Under the pieces are notes generated by a model, which was given only the letters and a program-made list of their open reading frames with translations, did not search any database and had not been told where the DNA came from. From Ornithodoros turicata (taxonomy: Eukaryota; Arthropoda; Arachnida; Ixodida; Argasidae), in contig NC_088210.1 of NCBI RefSeq assembly GCF_037126465.1, forward strand, positions 11,554,011 through 11,618,010: DNA of 64,000 nt, given 5' to 3'. Numbering within the stretch: the stretch's first letter is position 1; each line of letters opens with the position of its first letter. The position numbers were made by a program, and so were the translations under genes. Below, piece by piece: positions 57,301-61,509 of this stretch.

Positions 57301-60126
57301 CGCGTAGCGCCACTAAGCGTGTTATGTAACAACTTCCCAAAGAGCATTGAATCCATTGCTCTCTGACAGGTTGGTACGTTACAGGCTTGGGGGCGCTACG
57401 TGCATTTTCAATGACCATTGGTTTCAATGATTATTGAAGACTGCCCGTGTGACAGGGGTATAACTCGCAGTTACTGAGTTACTTAAAACAAAAAAAGAAC
57501 GAGTTACTTCGGACACAAAGTAGTATTACGCAGGAGCAGCGCGCGTGAGCAGTTGAGTTAGACCTTGAGTTGCCTGCGGAAGAGCGCTTAGATCGTTTTC
57601 AGTTTATGTCCAACAATAGACCTCTCCCTGTTTGTAAACAAATGACATCATAGTGTTCGTAGGCGCCACAAATTTGGTAGAGTTGAACTACGTTCAAAGC
57701 TAGTGGCGAACAAGGTCGCGCCCGAAGGCCACGGTCTTGAGGGGATTACGATATGGCTCGTAAAGGGACTCGACCCTCGGTCTTGCTTTACTTTCAATGG
57801 GAGGCAGCGAACAAGTGCCTGTTCGTGGAACCCAGCCCTCTCCTTCCGATTTGTTTTGGTTTCAGTCTGTCTACCAATGTCATGATGACGTTTCACTGGT
57901 AGAGCTCTATTCGAACGCTTTGCATCTTACTCCCTGTGAGCGCACAATGGTTCAGCTCCATTTCAATGGCAGTGGTTCTTACTTCCTGAATAAAATACTG
58001 TCATTATTTGAATATAATGTTTTATGGCAAAAATGCCATGAAGGAACCGGAGAGAAAGCTAGAAAATGTGTGGAAATGAATGAAAAGCGAGTTAAAAGTA
58101 ACTTGGAACTTAACTTAAGTTACTTTGGCAAAGTTACCTGAAAAAGGAACTAGTTCCTCTGAAAGTTACCGCGCGCAAAAGTACCGAGTTAAGTTACAAG
58201 TTACCAAAAAAAAAACTTAGTTACAGTAACGAGTTACCTCGAACTCTGGTCTTGATATGCTTCCTATTACAGAAGACACAACCAGCGAAAGAAGAACCCA
58301 GCAAATGCGCCTTGTGCGGGAAGTACGCGCAGTACCTTTGTTCCGGTTGCCAGTCGGTCTGGTACTGTGGCCAACAGTGCCAGGTGAGTGAGTATCCGTG
58401 TATGCACACGAGCGACATTCCCCCAGAATACTCCAGAGGAAGATGCGATAAACGCTGCTGTCACGAGAGCGCAACCGCTCGCCGCCGTGTCTTCGCATGC
58501 ACTGTTAACCGTAGGGAATATCCTGGAACGCAGCCACAAGGTATTCCGTAGCAGACGACAGGAAAAGCCGCTGGCGATGTCGTCTGCTAAGTGCCCGGTA
58601 ACGCCACTCCCAACATTCCGGCACCGTGTGAATGCTCAACGTAAGACTGGGCGTAACTTTGACTCCCTGAGCAGTTTTTTTTTTAAATGTATTTTCTTCC
58701 ACTAGAATCTTCCGTGAGCATGTCGATCGTATGAATACACGCTATCTGTCGCGCAAACGCTGTGTTTGACCGTGTCGAACCAACGCTACGTTTTGCTGCT
58801 CAGGAAGGAACTTAAGTTTCAGTTCTTCCGATCCGTCTCTTGGCGATGATCGACCCGACCTAATCTTTTTGCATCTCAACGCGTGCAGCTGAATATTTAT
58901 AACATCTCCTTCGACTATCGCTCGGTTGTGCCTGCCTCTGCGAAACTGGAAAGGCGAATTCGCCCAATTGCCGTACATGCGGCGAGGCAGAAAATACCGA
59001 GCTCATCTTACTTCGCCGCTTGTTGTCCTCGAGACCTGCACCCACTGACCACACCTGATGTCGTTATATATTTATTGTCGTTGGCCCCAAAAAACATGAA
59101 GAAACTGCATGGCGACTGGCCGGGTGACGAGCGTTCGGAGACCTTATGAGATGAAATTATGAGATTTCTCATATACATCGCAGTTCGCAGCCCCTTTCAC
59201 GTATTAGTGGTACAATAGTAACAGGAGGTTTTAAAGTGCCACTCCGGACTCGCAAAACAGCGTTTATTTTACTTAGTCCATGAAAAGAATGTGCCTCAAG
59301 GATTCTATACACGAAATTTCGACCCTGTTTGTGAACGCTGTGCATTTCTGTCAATTTTTGAAGATCTGCTGAGCCTCCACAAGTTTCGATGACGCGATGA
59401 GCGGGTGACGTAATCATAAGCACACAAATTGCAGCGATGTCATGTTCTGGAGATGGCACTCGTCTCCTAGCAACGACGCCGGCGTCCGGGAAAGGTCACG
59501 TGATGGAGAAGTCACGTGACGCTGATCGAAAGAGGGGGAAATGGGAGAGATGTCTTCTCCCTCCTTGTGTTTTCTCGAAGGTCGGAGCGGTCGGAGGATA
59601 CGTCACGTGGGAGTGCAAAAAGTGAGCCCCCGGTAGACGCGAAGGGCAACAACGTTACCAAATGAGAGCCAGCGCTCCGTCGGAGCCAAACATGACGTCA
59701 CAGTTCTCAAAAATAAAAAAATTGTTTTCTCTAGCTTTCGCGTCACGTAGAGCCAAAATATTTTGCAGGAATGTCAAGTTACACGAGAAGATTTCATAAC
59801 TTTGGTAGGATTCTGAAGACACGAGATTTAGTCCGTAGTGGCACTTTAAAGAAATCCGAAAGCTCTCGCTTTCAGACGCACAAGGTGCCGGCCGTCGTCT
59901 TTGGCGAGTTCGGCACTGACCAACCGCATCTTTGTTCCTTATCGCTTTTTTTTTACCATTCCTGTACCGGTTTCAGAAAAGCAACTGGAGCAACCATTCG
60001 AGCCAGTGCCACAACGTCAAGCGATCGACGGGACAAGTCCATGACAACCAGCCGCGTGCACAATGGTCGTCAAAGCCCGACCATGACACCGACGTCCACA
60101 AGGCCGGCAGAAATGAAACGCTGTGA
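11467..60126 (+). CDS. Large MYND-type zinc-finger protein, spliced from nine coding exons
   Basis: Joined coding sequence of 4026 nt, 1341 residues plus stop. All eight introns are GT-AG and the frame carries across each junction. Residues 26-72 look helical. Residues 249-290 are strongly basic and resemble a nuclear localisation signal. The region around 110-350 is acidic and Ser/Thr-rich. Exon 7 is Pro/Gln/Tyr-rich with a predicted coiled coil at about 850-908. The C-terminus has a complete MYND finger: C1267, C1270, C1278, C1281, C1287, C1291, H1299 and C1303, with the YC and CQ signatures. MYND fingers of BS69, DEAF1 and ETO bind proline-rich peptides. The protein itself carries two PxLxP-type motifs (84-88 and 623-627). 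A nuclear adaptor or co-repressor role is inferred. I see no PHD, bromo, PWWP, SAND or SET domain, so it is not an obvious ZMYND11, DEAF1 or SMYD ortholog. A missing or alternative exon in the 21-kb or 11-kb intron cannot be excluded. Confidence 0.85.
12365..12480 (+). repeat. Dispersed repeat shared with 1015-1130
   Basis: See the partner at 1015-1130. It lies at the very start of intron 1 and is not part of the coding sequence. Confidence 0.65.
12896..12990 (-). repeat. Possible tRNA-related repeat
   Basis: The minus strand shows a box-B-like ggttcggatccctgc about 45 nt downstream of a weak box-A-like stretch (aggatgacaggtggc). No clean cloverleaf forms. It could be a decayed SINE head. 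Confidence 0.3.
13209..13322. repeat. Inverted repeat, about 114 bp
   Basis: gcgcgttgctggcatcg and cgcagcatcgtat on the left mirror atacgatgctgcg and cgatgccagcaacgcgc on the right. Confidence 0.85.
13400..13680 (-). pseudogene. LINE polymerase fragment, degraded
   Basis: The minus-strand frame contains [19 protein letters not shown] and then [19 protein letters not shown]. These align by eye with the AYxxLVRSxLEYAxxxW and VQRRAxRFI blocks downstream of LINE reverse transcriptases. No catalytic block remains. Confidence 0.55.
14113..14484. repeat. Imperfect foldback repeat, about 370 bp
   Basis: tctggaatctccagcccgtg and gtccgcct at 14130-14160 recur inverted at 14440-14470. gataatggt blocks and an inner gtcgtctgc/gcagacgac pair (14264-14272 and 14300-14308) are also inverted. 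Confidence 0.72.
14985..15130 (+). repeat. Dispersed repeat, GCCGCCGTACTTGACG family, copy 2
   Basis: Diverged copy: gccgccgtacttggcgg, cacagtgttgcc and attttaattttgatttttt. Confidence 0.55.
15898..15940 (+). repeat. TTTC microsatellite
   Basis: Repeats of tttc/cttt over about 40 bp. Confidence 0.9.
16326..16475 (+). repeat. Dispersed repeat, GCCGCCGTACTTGACG family, copy 3
   Basis: cacgtagccaacttgtttag, gttgtccgcatgcgatgtag, ccgccgtactttacg, cttcgacacagtgttgcc and ttcaattttaattt. Confidence 0.7.
17372..17780. mobile_element. MITE, TAGAGTCACTAAAT family
   Basis: Inverted ends of about 80 bp: tagagtccctaaatgagc, cgacactgagttccaag and catcttgtttccgc at the left mirror gcggaaacaagatgg, ttggaattcagtgtcg and atttagtgactcta at the right. 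The internal sequence matches the copy at 41829-42737. Confidence 0.7.
17899..18376. mobile_element. hAT-type MITE, CAGAGCCGTTTATAGG family, 478 bp
   Basis: Starts cagagccgtatatagagaga and ends ctctctataaacggctctg. Perfect 8-bp duplication actttccc (17891-17898 and 18377-18384). The interior is collinear with 41958-42442. Confidence 0.9.
18380..20700. other. Intron 1 interior, unassigned
   Basis: Short GT and TTG microsatellites (18841 and 19292) and a tatcccgcaaaggtccctgg / gtcccgcggatgt-type repeated phrase near 20020-20110. A frame at 19867 begins with a hydrophobic stretch, but I do not support it as a gene. Confidence 0.35.
20706..21006 (+). mobile_element. MITE, CAATAGACCT family, 301 bp
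   Basis: Starts caatagacctatccctgttc and ends cgggtagaggtctattg. A CRE-type TGACGTCA lies 30 bp from the left end. tagcata occurs on both sides, and the flanks belong to a SINE head. Relatives are at 49385-49668 and 57614-57911. Confidence 0.75.
21007..21080 (+). repeat. tRNA-like SINE fragment, interrupted by a MITE
   Basis: A box-B core (ggttcgaatcc at about 21040-21050) and a tail agctggtaccttttattcaa follow a partial head. The MITE ending at 21006 appears to have inserted in the head: tagcata occurs on both sides of it. Confidence 0.5.
21538..21798. mobile_element. hAT-type MITE, 261 bp, perfect target duplication
   Basis: Ends cagtgccggattta and taaatccggcactg. Perfect 8-bp duplication gccaccag (21530-21537 and 21799-21806). 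The subterminal cggggcccccaccac is inverted at both sides. Confidence 0.9.
21857..22355. mobile_element. hAT-type MITE, 499 bp, perfect target duplication
   Basis: Ends cagggatttcccta and ggggaaatcactg. Perfect 8-bp duplication gttgtgtc (21849-21856 and 22356-22363). C-rich subterminal tracts. It starts only 58 bp after the previous element ends. Confidence 0.9.
22812..23141 (-). pseudogene. C-terminal fragment of a CR1/jockey-like LINE polyprotein
   Basis: The minus strand encodes [21 protein letters not shown] and then FKLETKNFL, a typical LINE polymerase C-terminus, before a stop. It lies on the same strand and downstream of the reverse transcriptase fragment at 23960-24625, so both may belong to one LINE split by about 800 bp of inserted sequence. 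Confidence 0.65.
23960..24625 (-). pseudogene. Non-LTR retrotransposon reverse transcriptase fragment
   Basis: The minus strand reads [20 protein letters not shown], then [13 protein letters not shown], the catalytic YADD block, followed by KLNSDKT and [12 protein letters not shown]. It continues, with a frameshift near 24060, to [16 protein letters not shown]. These are the usual blocks of CR1/jockey-like polymerases. The copy is 5'-truncated and frameshifted. Confidence 0.85.
24671..25005. mobile_element. MITE with CRE-containing terminal repeats, 335 bp
   Basis: Ends cagggtttattcacctgacg and cgtcagtgaataaactcta. A TGACGTCA lies in each terminal repeat (24686-24693 and 24985-24992). It sits about 200 bp left of the foldback element. 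Confidence 0.75.
25254..25611 (-). mobile_element. tRNA-derived SINE with an 11-bp target duplication
   Basis: The element is 25265-25600, flanked by cctggaccctg at 25254-25264 and 25601-25611. On the minus strand it starts with a tRNA-like head containing box A (tggcgcagcgg) and box B (ggttcgaatcc). It continues with a body typical of Ruka-like tick SINEs (tctggggtttttcctgg, gaagtcggccca) and ends in a TCC microsatellite tail. The intact right arm of the host element lacks it, which gives the empty site. The Ruka attribution is from memory. Confidence 0.88.
26543..28540. repeat. Tandem array of a 355-bp unit (about 5.6 copies)
   Basis: The same landmarks recur every 355 bp (for example at 26543, 26898, 27253, 27608, 27963 and 28318), and the central units are almost identical. 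Each unit contains a partial internal duplication, a sequence around ggcgcatctgccaacgtgta seen twice per unit. Short frames read through it on the minus strand, but they follow the repeat and look non-coding. Confidence 0.92.
29456..29986 (-). CDS. Second small reading frame, start overlapping the previous stop
   Basis: The ATG at 29986-29984 shares its A with the TGA of the 161-residue frame (TGATG). The first 75-80 residues (to about 29750) look unique. Downstream, the frame runs out of phase through a LINE RNase H fragment, so the C-terminal part is probably not original sequence. No known domain is seen. It could be an eroded second gene or a chance extension. Confidence 0.25.
   Translation of the reverse strand: MSNEQKFSIVVQGLMYHHLLKLNNHINCGRPPDDYHLILSCTPFKNLHTKKGNINKRLCKFIATKCKLLKQYKHGDNISPASPLGFRPQRTAPVGTQSRRVARKYPCRHCCETCPYHGCLESQHPAFNVCLPAPNTSLALSLCPRFHRTCHLAQYISQFTHFTVTKIDVIKFVSRF
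29479..29736 (-). pseudogene. Fragment of a non-LTR retrotransposon RNase H domain
   Basis: The minus-strand translation contains [20 protein letters not shown], the characteristic C-terminal motif of LINE-type RNase H (WVPGHVGIxGNExADxxAK). About 85 residues remain, with no flanking reverse transcriptase. It is a dead fragment lying at the inner edge of the foldback core. Confidence 0.7.
29986..30471 (-). CDS. Unrecognised 161-residue protein in the core of the foldback element
   Basis: The frame opens after a TGA. The first ATG is at 30471-30469 and the stop TGA at 29988-29986. The protein is predicted mainly alpha-helical, with an alternation of hydrophobic and charged residues, several Cys, and a hydrophobic stretch rich in Ile/Val ([11 protein letters not shown]) near residue 110. 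I recognise no family: no DDE or RNase H triad, no zinc finger, no helicase motif. It is the only frame of this size in the single-copy core, and its codons are free of the low-complexity bias of the surrounding arms. It may be an element-encoded accessory protein, a captured host or viral gene, or a chance frame. Confidence 0.5.
   Translation of the reverse strand: MDRFCTRYHKSWEDMIKHCFEKEEPRNDSIIAAFQYVLDMVVFGDMVQTTELNMQEFICRIYNTYKNICTSTLEGPLELMAEFLRFANEELKYTRPDVIVIIAMGIAFIKKAVRSNYRIQAVYIARLFVEITQIRDGKYIKPYHVICSTTTATQLFYSTSQ
31068..33365 (-). repeat. Right arm of the foldback element
   Basis: Reverse complement of the left arm, apparently nearer the unexpanded form, with about one copy of the tandem unit (32044-32607) and no SINE. 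An extra 220 bp at about 31313-31535 has no partner on the left. Confidence 0.8.
33477..33646 (+). CDS. MYND gene, exon 2
   Basis: The acceptor tttcag ends at 33476 and the donor GTGAGC starts at 33647. The first base completes the split Arg codon 290. It encodes an acidic, Ser/Thr-rich, probably disordered segment (residues 291-346) and leaves one base. The in-frame ATG at 33481 is internal. The exon sits about 110 bp downstream of the foldback element that fills the end of intron 1. Confidence 0.8.
33650..35150. other. Start of intron 2, unassigned
   Basis: Includes a GC-rich stretch of alternating CG (33830-33960) bounded by cgttttc and gaaaacg, possibly a small inverted-repeat element. 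Nothing else recognised. Confidence 0.35.
35153..35977. mobile_element. Larger MITE related to the CAGAGCCG family (825 bp)
   Basis: Ends cagaggcgtatattaaaagg and ccttttaatataacggctctg, followed inward by gtctggccat and its complement. No convincing target duplication. The right half shares sequence with 7640-8470. Confidence 0.55.
36530..37005 (+). pseudogene. C-terminal tail of a tick-type LINE polyprotein
   Basis: The frame reads [20 protein letters not shown], then a degraded zinc-knuckle (CPVGH ... DCDRY), and then [10 protein letters not shown]...[17 protein letters not shown]. The same tail is seen at 40430-40814, so it is a repeated LINE 3' end. No reverse transcriptase is present. 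Confidence 0.65.
37488..38316 (-). pseudogene. LINE reverse transcriptase, C-terminal half, broken
   Basis: The minus strand holds two consecutive frames overlapping near 37967-37988. The first reads [19 protein letters not shown] and [18 protein letters not shown]. The second reads [20 protein letters not shown] and VRKRALGVV. These are post-YADD blocks of a CR1/RTE-like polymerase. A frame change at the overlap and the missing catalytic block make it inactive. Confidence 0.82.
38824..39090 (+). mobile_element. tRNA-derived SINE
   Basis: A box-A-like tggtctagtggg and a box B gggttcgaatccc (about 38908-38920) are followed by a SINE body with cagttccccctgaagcagtc and ttccccactccttcctgctg, and an A-rich tail at about 39075. 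The body matches the other SINE bodies in the window. Confidence 0.72.
39095..40190. other. Intron 2 interior, unassigned
   Basis: No family recognised. Short frames on both strands, none with a protein signature. Confidence 0.35.
40197..40385 (+). mobile_element. 5'-truncated tRNA-derived SINE body
   Basis: It contains gctgtctggggttttccctg, a gaagtcggcccaggacgcat core and the pyrimidine-rich 3' part ending tacgtcgctcatagccac. The tRNA head is missing. Confidence 0.7.
40430..40814 (+). pseudogene. Second copy of the LINE C-terminal tail, frameshifted
   Basis: It starts with [20 protein letters not shown] and [11 protein letters not shown], shifts frame near 40600, and ends [14 protein letters not shown]...[15 protein letters not shown] plus stop. 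It is parallel to 36530-37005. A SINE fragment lies immediately upstream (40197-40385). Confidence 0.65.
41121..41294. mobile_element. MITE, CAGGGTGTTT family, 174 bp, TA-flanked
   Basis: Ends cagggtgtttgctct and aggaaacaccctg, with tgtccagaaatt / aaatttctggaca also inverted. TA on both sides. Confidence 0.8.
41829..42737. mobile_element. MITE, TAGAGTCACTAAAT family, carrying a nested hAT MITE
   Basis: Flanked by gtttccac on both sides (41821-41828 and 42738-42745). The ends are tatagtcgctaaataagctt and aagcttatttagtgacta. The family interior is split at gggcgttg by the element at 41958-42442. Confidence 0.82.
41958..42442. mobile_element. hAT-type MITE, CAGAGCCGTTTATAGG family, 485 bp
   Basis: Termini cagagccatttatagggaga and tctccctataaacggctctg, with inverted similarity of about 30 bp. 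Perfect 8-bp duplication gggcgttg (41950-41957 and 42443-42450). It sits inside the MITE at 41829-42737. Confidence 0.9.
42750..43400. other. Intron 2 interior, probably repeat-derived
   Basis: A long frame on the + strand (42993-43574) runs into the MITE at 43409 and shows no domain, so I read it as chance. Confidence 0.4.
43409..43658. mobile_element. hAT-type MITE, same family, internally deleted (250 bp)
   Basis: Termini cagagccgtttatgaggaga and tctccccataaacggctctg. Flanking 8-mers gcctcacc and acatcacc agree at six positions. The interior differs from the full-length copies. Confidence 0.72.
43680..43860 (+). repeat. Dispersed repeat, GCCGCCGTACTTGACG family, copy 4
   Basis: gtgcaatgtagttttgccgc, cgtacttgacgggcaatgcg, cttcgacacagtgttgcc and ttcaattttgattttct, then cgaaatttgtggcg. 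It follows 20 bp after the MITE at 43409-43658. Confidence 0.7.
43870..44390. other. End of intron 2, unassigned
   Basis: No feature recognised up to the exon 3 acceptor. Confidence 0.35.
44396..44592 (+). CDS. MYND gene, exon 3
   Basis: The acceptor AG is at 44394-44395, with a weak, interrupted pyrimidine tract. It is the AG that gives the correct phase. The donor GTAAAA begins at 44593. It encodes residues 348-412: a charged helix-like stretch, then a segment with conserved-looking aromatic residues ([10 protein letters not shown]) and a proline-rich tail. It ends in phase 0. Confidence 0.78.
44593..45975. other. Intron 3
   Basis: GT...AG intron with an ATT microsatellite (about 45675) and A- and T-rich tracts. 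No gene inside. Confidence 0.6.
45976..46088 (+). CDS. MYND gene, exon 4
   Basis: The acceptor ccaacag ends at 45975 and the donor GTGAGT starts at 46089. It encodes 37 codons (413-449) plus two bases. The segment is Ser- and acid-rich. Frame continuity with exons 3 and 5 and strong splice sites support it. Confidence 0.78.
46600..46790 (+). repeat. Dispersed repeat, inverted partner at the window end
   Basis: gtcgtctgctacg, gcgcgttcaaaattcaaat, ttccatcgtccaatcatgat and gatgagtagcgcccctagcg recur in reverse complement at 63870-64000. Upstream, cacgacctactagattatag also matches 63818-63836, in direct orientation. Confidence 0.75.
47139..47185 (+). CDS. MYND gene, exon 5 (47-nt micro-exon)
   Basis: The acceptor has a long T-rich tract ending tttttcag at 47138. 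The donor GTACTC starts at 47186. The first base completes Lys450, then 15 codons and one leftover base. Both neighbouring phases match only with this exon included: exon 4 leaves two bases and exon 6 needs to supply two. Confidence 0.72.
47605..47844 (+). CDS. MYND gene, exon 6
   Basis: The acceptor ctttcag ends at 47604 and the donor GTGAGT starts at 47845. It encodes residues 467-545, Pro/Gly/Ser-rich and probably disordered. It leaves one base, which exon 7 completes to Ser546. The coding frame runs a few codons past the donor, so the strong GTGAGT sets the end. Confidence 0.8.
47915..48643. mobile_element. Possible hAT-type element, 729 bp
   Basis: Ends cagggg-agccgata and taacggctcccatg. 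Flanking 8-mers ctcaccac and ctcataac agree at six positions. The interior (about 48040-48360) matches, inverted, the sequence at 53270-53540, so it is composite. Confidence 0.42.
49385..49668 (-). mobile_element. MITE, CAATAGACCT family
   Basis: The minus-strand copy carries the same blocks in order: gagaggtctattt end, TGACGTCA, ctaccaaattggggg, cgcgcccgaaggtc, aatcggaaggggagggctgg and cgagaaacgtcatcatgacg. It lies in intron 6 of the MYND gene, about 400 bp before exon 7. Confidence 0.72.
50080..52208 (+). CDS. MYND gene, exon 7 (large proline-rich and coiled-coil exon)
   Basis: The acceptor cttcgcag ends at 50079 and the donor GTATAT starts at 52209. This 2129-nt exon encodes residues 547-1255 with no stop. 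The composition is rich in Pro, Gln, His and Tyr, with a PxLxP motif at 623-627. A heptad-like, charged coiled coil lies at about 850-908 (nt about 50988-51168). A further charged helix near the end carries the [18 protein letters not shown] segment. The frame stays open about 120 nt into the intron, but phase 0 joins exon 8 cleanly at 52208. Confidence 0.88.
52209..53270. other. Start of intron 7
   Basis: Contains T tracts and a cagggtgtttttt end (about 52902) like the CAGGGTGTTT MITE family. The partner end was not found. Confidence 0.4.
53473..53741. repeat. 269-bp palindrome
   Basis: gtttttacatttagtacgcg, gcagacgacagtggttctt, agcacgttcgtgattggct and aaaacactatcctgat on the left are mirrored on the right around a spacer of about 15 bp. 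The adjoining 53270-53472 is an inverted relative of 48120-48360. Confidence 0.88.
53745..53800 (+). repeat. Short SINE body fragment
   Basis: A gaagtcggcccaggacgcac core identical in kind to the other SINE bodies, with nothing recognisable on either side. It abuts the right end of the palindrome at 53473-53741. Confidence 0.5.
54510..55485. mobile_element. 976-bp foldback element with a nested palindromic MITE
   Basis: The left half (cagggtatttcagataaata ... ) reappears inverted in the right half, ending ttccaccctg. Shared arm blocks include gcgcagcttgtaggcggtat, ctctaaaaggtgtcc-like and taattaattactgc. The right arm is interrupted at about 55031-55268 by a second palindrome. Its ends recall the CAGGGTGTTT family. 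Confidence 0.82.
55031..55268. mobile_element. 238-bp near-perfect palindromic MITE (CACTCTTAAAAATGAACTTC family)
   Basis: Arms cactcttaaaaatgaacttc ... cctattttgtgc and the complement meet around a short spacer. The same arm occurs singly at 2421-2538 and in the foldback element's arms (about 28812-28912 and 31797-31905). The left arm of the host element (54510-55485) gives the unoccupied sequence. Confidence 0.85.
55981..56700. mobile_element. TTAA-flanked element, 720 bp
   Basis: Ends aggggttctgaagcc and ggtttctcaacccct, with TTAA on each side (55977-55980 and 56701-56704). It carries the 56131-56211 hairpin. TTAA duplication fits piggyBac-type transposition, though no transposase is present. 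Confidence 0.65.
56131..56211. repeat. Perfect 31-bp inverted repeat (SINE-tail hairpin)
   Basis: 56131-56161 and 56181-56211 are exact reverse complements around a 19-nt loop. The arm plus loop (agctggctaaccttttcag on the minus strand) matches the sequence after the tRNA-like head at 11166-11195. Confidence 0.9.
57241..57462. mobile_element. TA-flanked MITE, about 220 bp
   Basis: Ends tatacccctgccaggcggcc and gcccgtgtgacaggggtata, with tttcaatgattattgaa and accaatgg also inverted, giving roughly 58-bp arms. It lies in intron 7. Confidence 0.78.
57614..57911 (+). mobile_element. MITE, CAATAGACCT family
   Basis: Starts caatagacctctccctgttt. The interior matches 20706-21006 throughout, and it ends gtagagctctatt. 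It lies in intron 7. No target duplication is evident. Confidence 0.72.
58273..58383 (+). CDS. MYND gene, exon 8 (first part of the MYND finger)
   Basis: The acceptor attacag ends at 58272 and the donor GTGAGT starts at 58384. It is exactly 37 codons, phase 0 at both ends. It supplies six of the eight zinc ligands (CxxC, CxxC, YC and C of CQ). The intron falls immediately after the CQ signature. Confidence 0.88.
58405..58620 (+). repeat. Single-copy relative of the 6.8-7.6 kb array seed
   Basis: Shares tactccagaggaagatgcg, cagccacaaggtattccg and the paired gcagacgac / gtcgtctgc with 6830-7080. It lies in intron 8 and is not expanded. Confidence 0.65.
59235..59845. mobile_element. TTAA-flanked element, 611 bp
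   Basis: Ends agtgccactccggact and agtccgtagtggcact, with TTAA at 59231-59234 and 59846-59849. It is non-coding. It fills much of intron 8, ending 131 bp before exon 9. Confidence 0.75.
59977..60126 (+). CDS. MYND gene, exon 9 (end of the MYND finger and stop)
   Basis: The acceptor ggtttcag ends at 59976. The first codons give [12 protein letters not shown], which supplies the conserved Trp and the last two ligands, His and Cys. A 37-residue hydrophilic tail follows, then TGA at 60124-60126. No AATAAA is visible in the next 300 bp, so the 3' end is not placed. Confidence 0.87.
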   Translation, partial: KSNWSNHSSQCHNVKRSTGQVHDNQPRAQWSSKPDHDTDVHKAGRNETL

Positions 60127-60820
60127 AGAGGGTTGACGGCGGTCGAGAAGTCACACTGTGTTCGGTCGTCCAAGTGTGCCGGGACAACACGTGCATGAAG
60201 CAGTTCGCCAAAACATAGGACATTTTATGTATTTATTCATTTTTCCGTTTTATTTATCTGTTTCGCTACCCATGCAATGAACGTTTTAATATTTTAAGTC
60301 AAAGTTTGCGTGAATCCGCCCACGGACTCTCTTAGAAAGTGAGACAGATTCTACCTTAAATATAAGTCAGCATTAGTGCAGCATGAAGTGCCTCTGTTGA
60401 CACATAACGTTTAAGAAGGTTTTTGAACACTTACACACGCTGAACGTTTTCGCGAATCCACAGAATGCTTAGCGACGTGCTTCGGTCCTCAACTTGTCAT
60501 TCTTCTTTTATCTATAGTCGTGTTCAACTTGAGAAGGAAAAGAAATCTAGTCCGTCAGCTCTCAAACTATTACTGCCCTGCAGATAGGATGACTGGATAC
60601 AGAGAGGTCACGCTCCCCCCTGTACACAATAATGTAATATCCACCATAAACTCACTCTGATTCCGTATTGGCTGTTAGGATTGGTCGCATGACACTACGC
60701 GCTGCGGGAAAAAGTGCGCTCCTCTGTTGATGATGGCGCTACAGTATATCTCCTTGCTGGCAATTGCGTCTCCTTATCTCTAACGCCGTATGTTTACTTG
60801 ATGGACTAGATTTCTTTTCC
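60127..60820 (+). other. 3' flank of the MYND gene
   Basis: Presumably contains the 3' UTR. An AT-rich stretch at 60220-60300 lacks a canonical AATAAA. ctccttatctctaacg at about 60770 matches sequence after the MITE at 49668. Confidence 0.4.
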
Positions 60821-60827
60821 TTCTTAA

Positions 60828-61266
60828 AGGGAGACTTCGCAAGGATTTGAAAAAAAAAAAAAAGAATAGGTGAGCATCATACCGAACACGGACCTCTCCC
60901 TTGATATCGAATACAACGTTCGCATTCATTTTGTGCGAGTAATTAATTCGTAAATGATGACAATACCAAACCGAAAGCAAAATGCAAAGCGTACAGCGGT
61001 TCGCCCGGAGGAAGATACTGTGACGTCACCCAGCATTGTCGTCTGCTACGAAGCTTGCATTCTTCCATGCTGGATGACGTCAGCAGTGTTGCTTTCAGCG
61101 CCCTCTTGTTTCACAGAGGCGAAGCGCTCACTTCGCAATAATTCGTTCGAATAAAATCTGCGCACTTTTCGGAACGCGATATTTCGTATGTATGTTCCTG
61201 ACACACCAAGGGTTACTGCTCTGTCACAATCTTTGTGGTGATTTTGTTGCGGAGTCCCACTGTAAG
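60828..61266. mobile_element. Possible TTAA-flanked element, imperfect ends
   Basis: The left end agggagacttcgcaa after TTAA (60824-60827) and the right end ttgcggagtcccact near TTAA (61267-61270) are only partly inverted. Two TGACGTCA palindromes lie inside. Confidence 0.4.
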
Positions 61267-61509
61267 TTAAACCCGAATATAGTGTAATTTTTAACGATGC
61301 GATCGAGCAGCTTTGATCCTCAATTATTTCCCGATCGGTTTACGTCAAACAACAACAGGGAGTAGTTGCACGAATAGTCAGGGCACGGTATATAAAATAT
61401 ATACATCGTTCAAAACAATGACAAAGTGCAAATGACGATATAGGAAAGAGAGCGCAGCGACACCTGCTGGCTCAGTTCAGCGTTCAAGGCTTTTGTGTAC
61501 TCAATTTAA

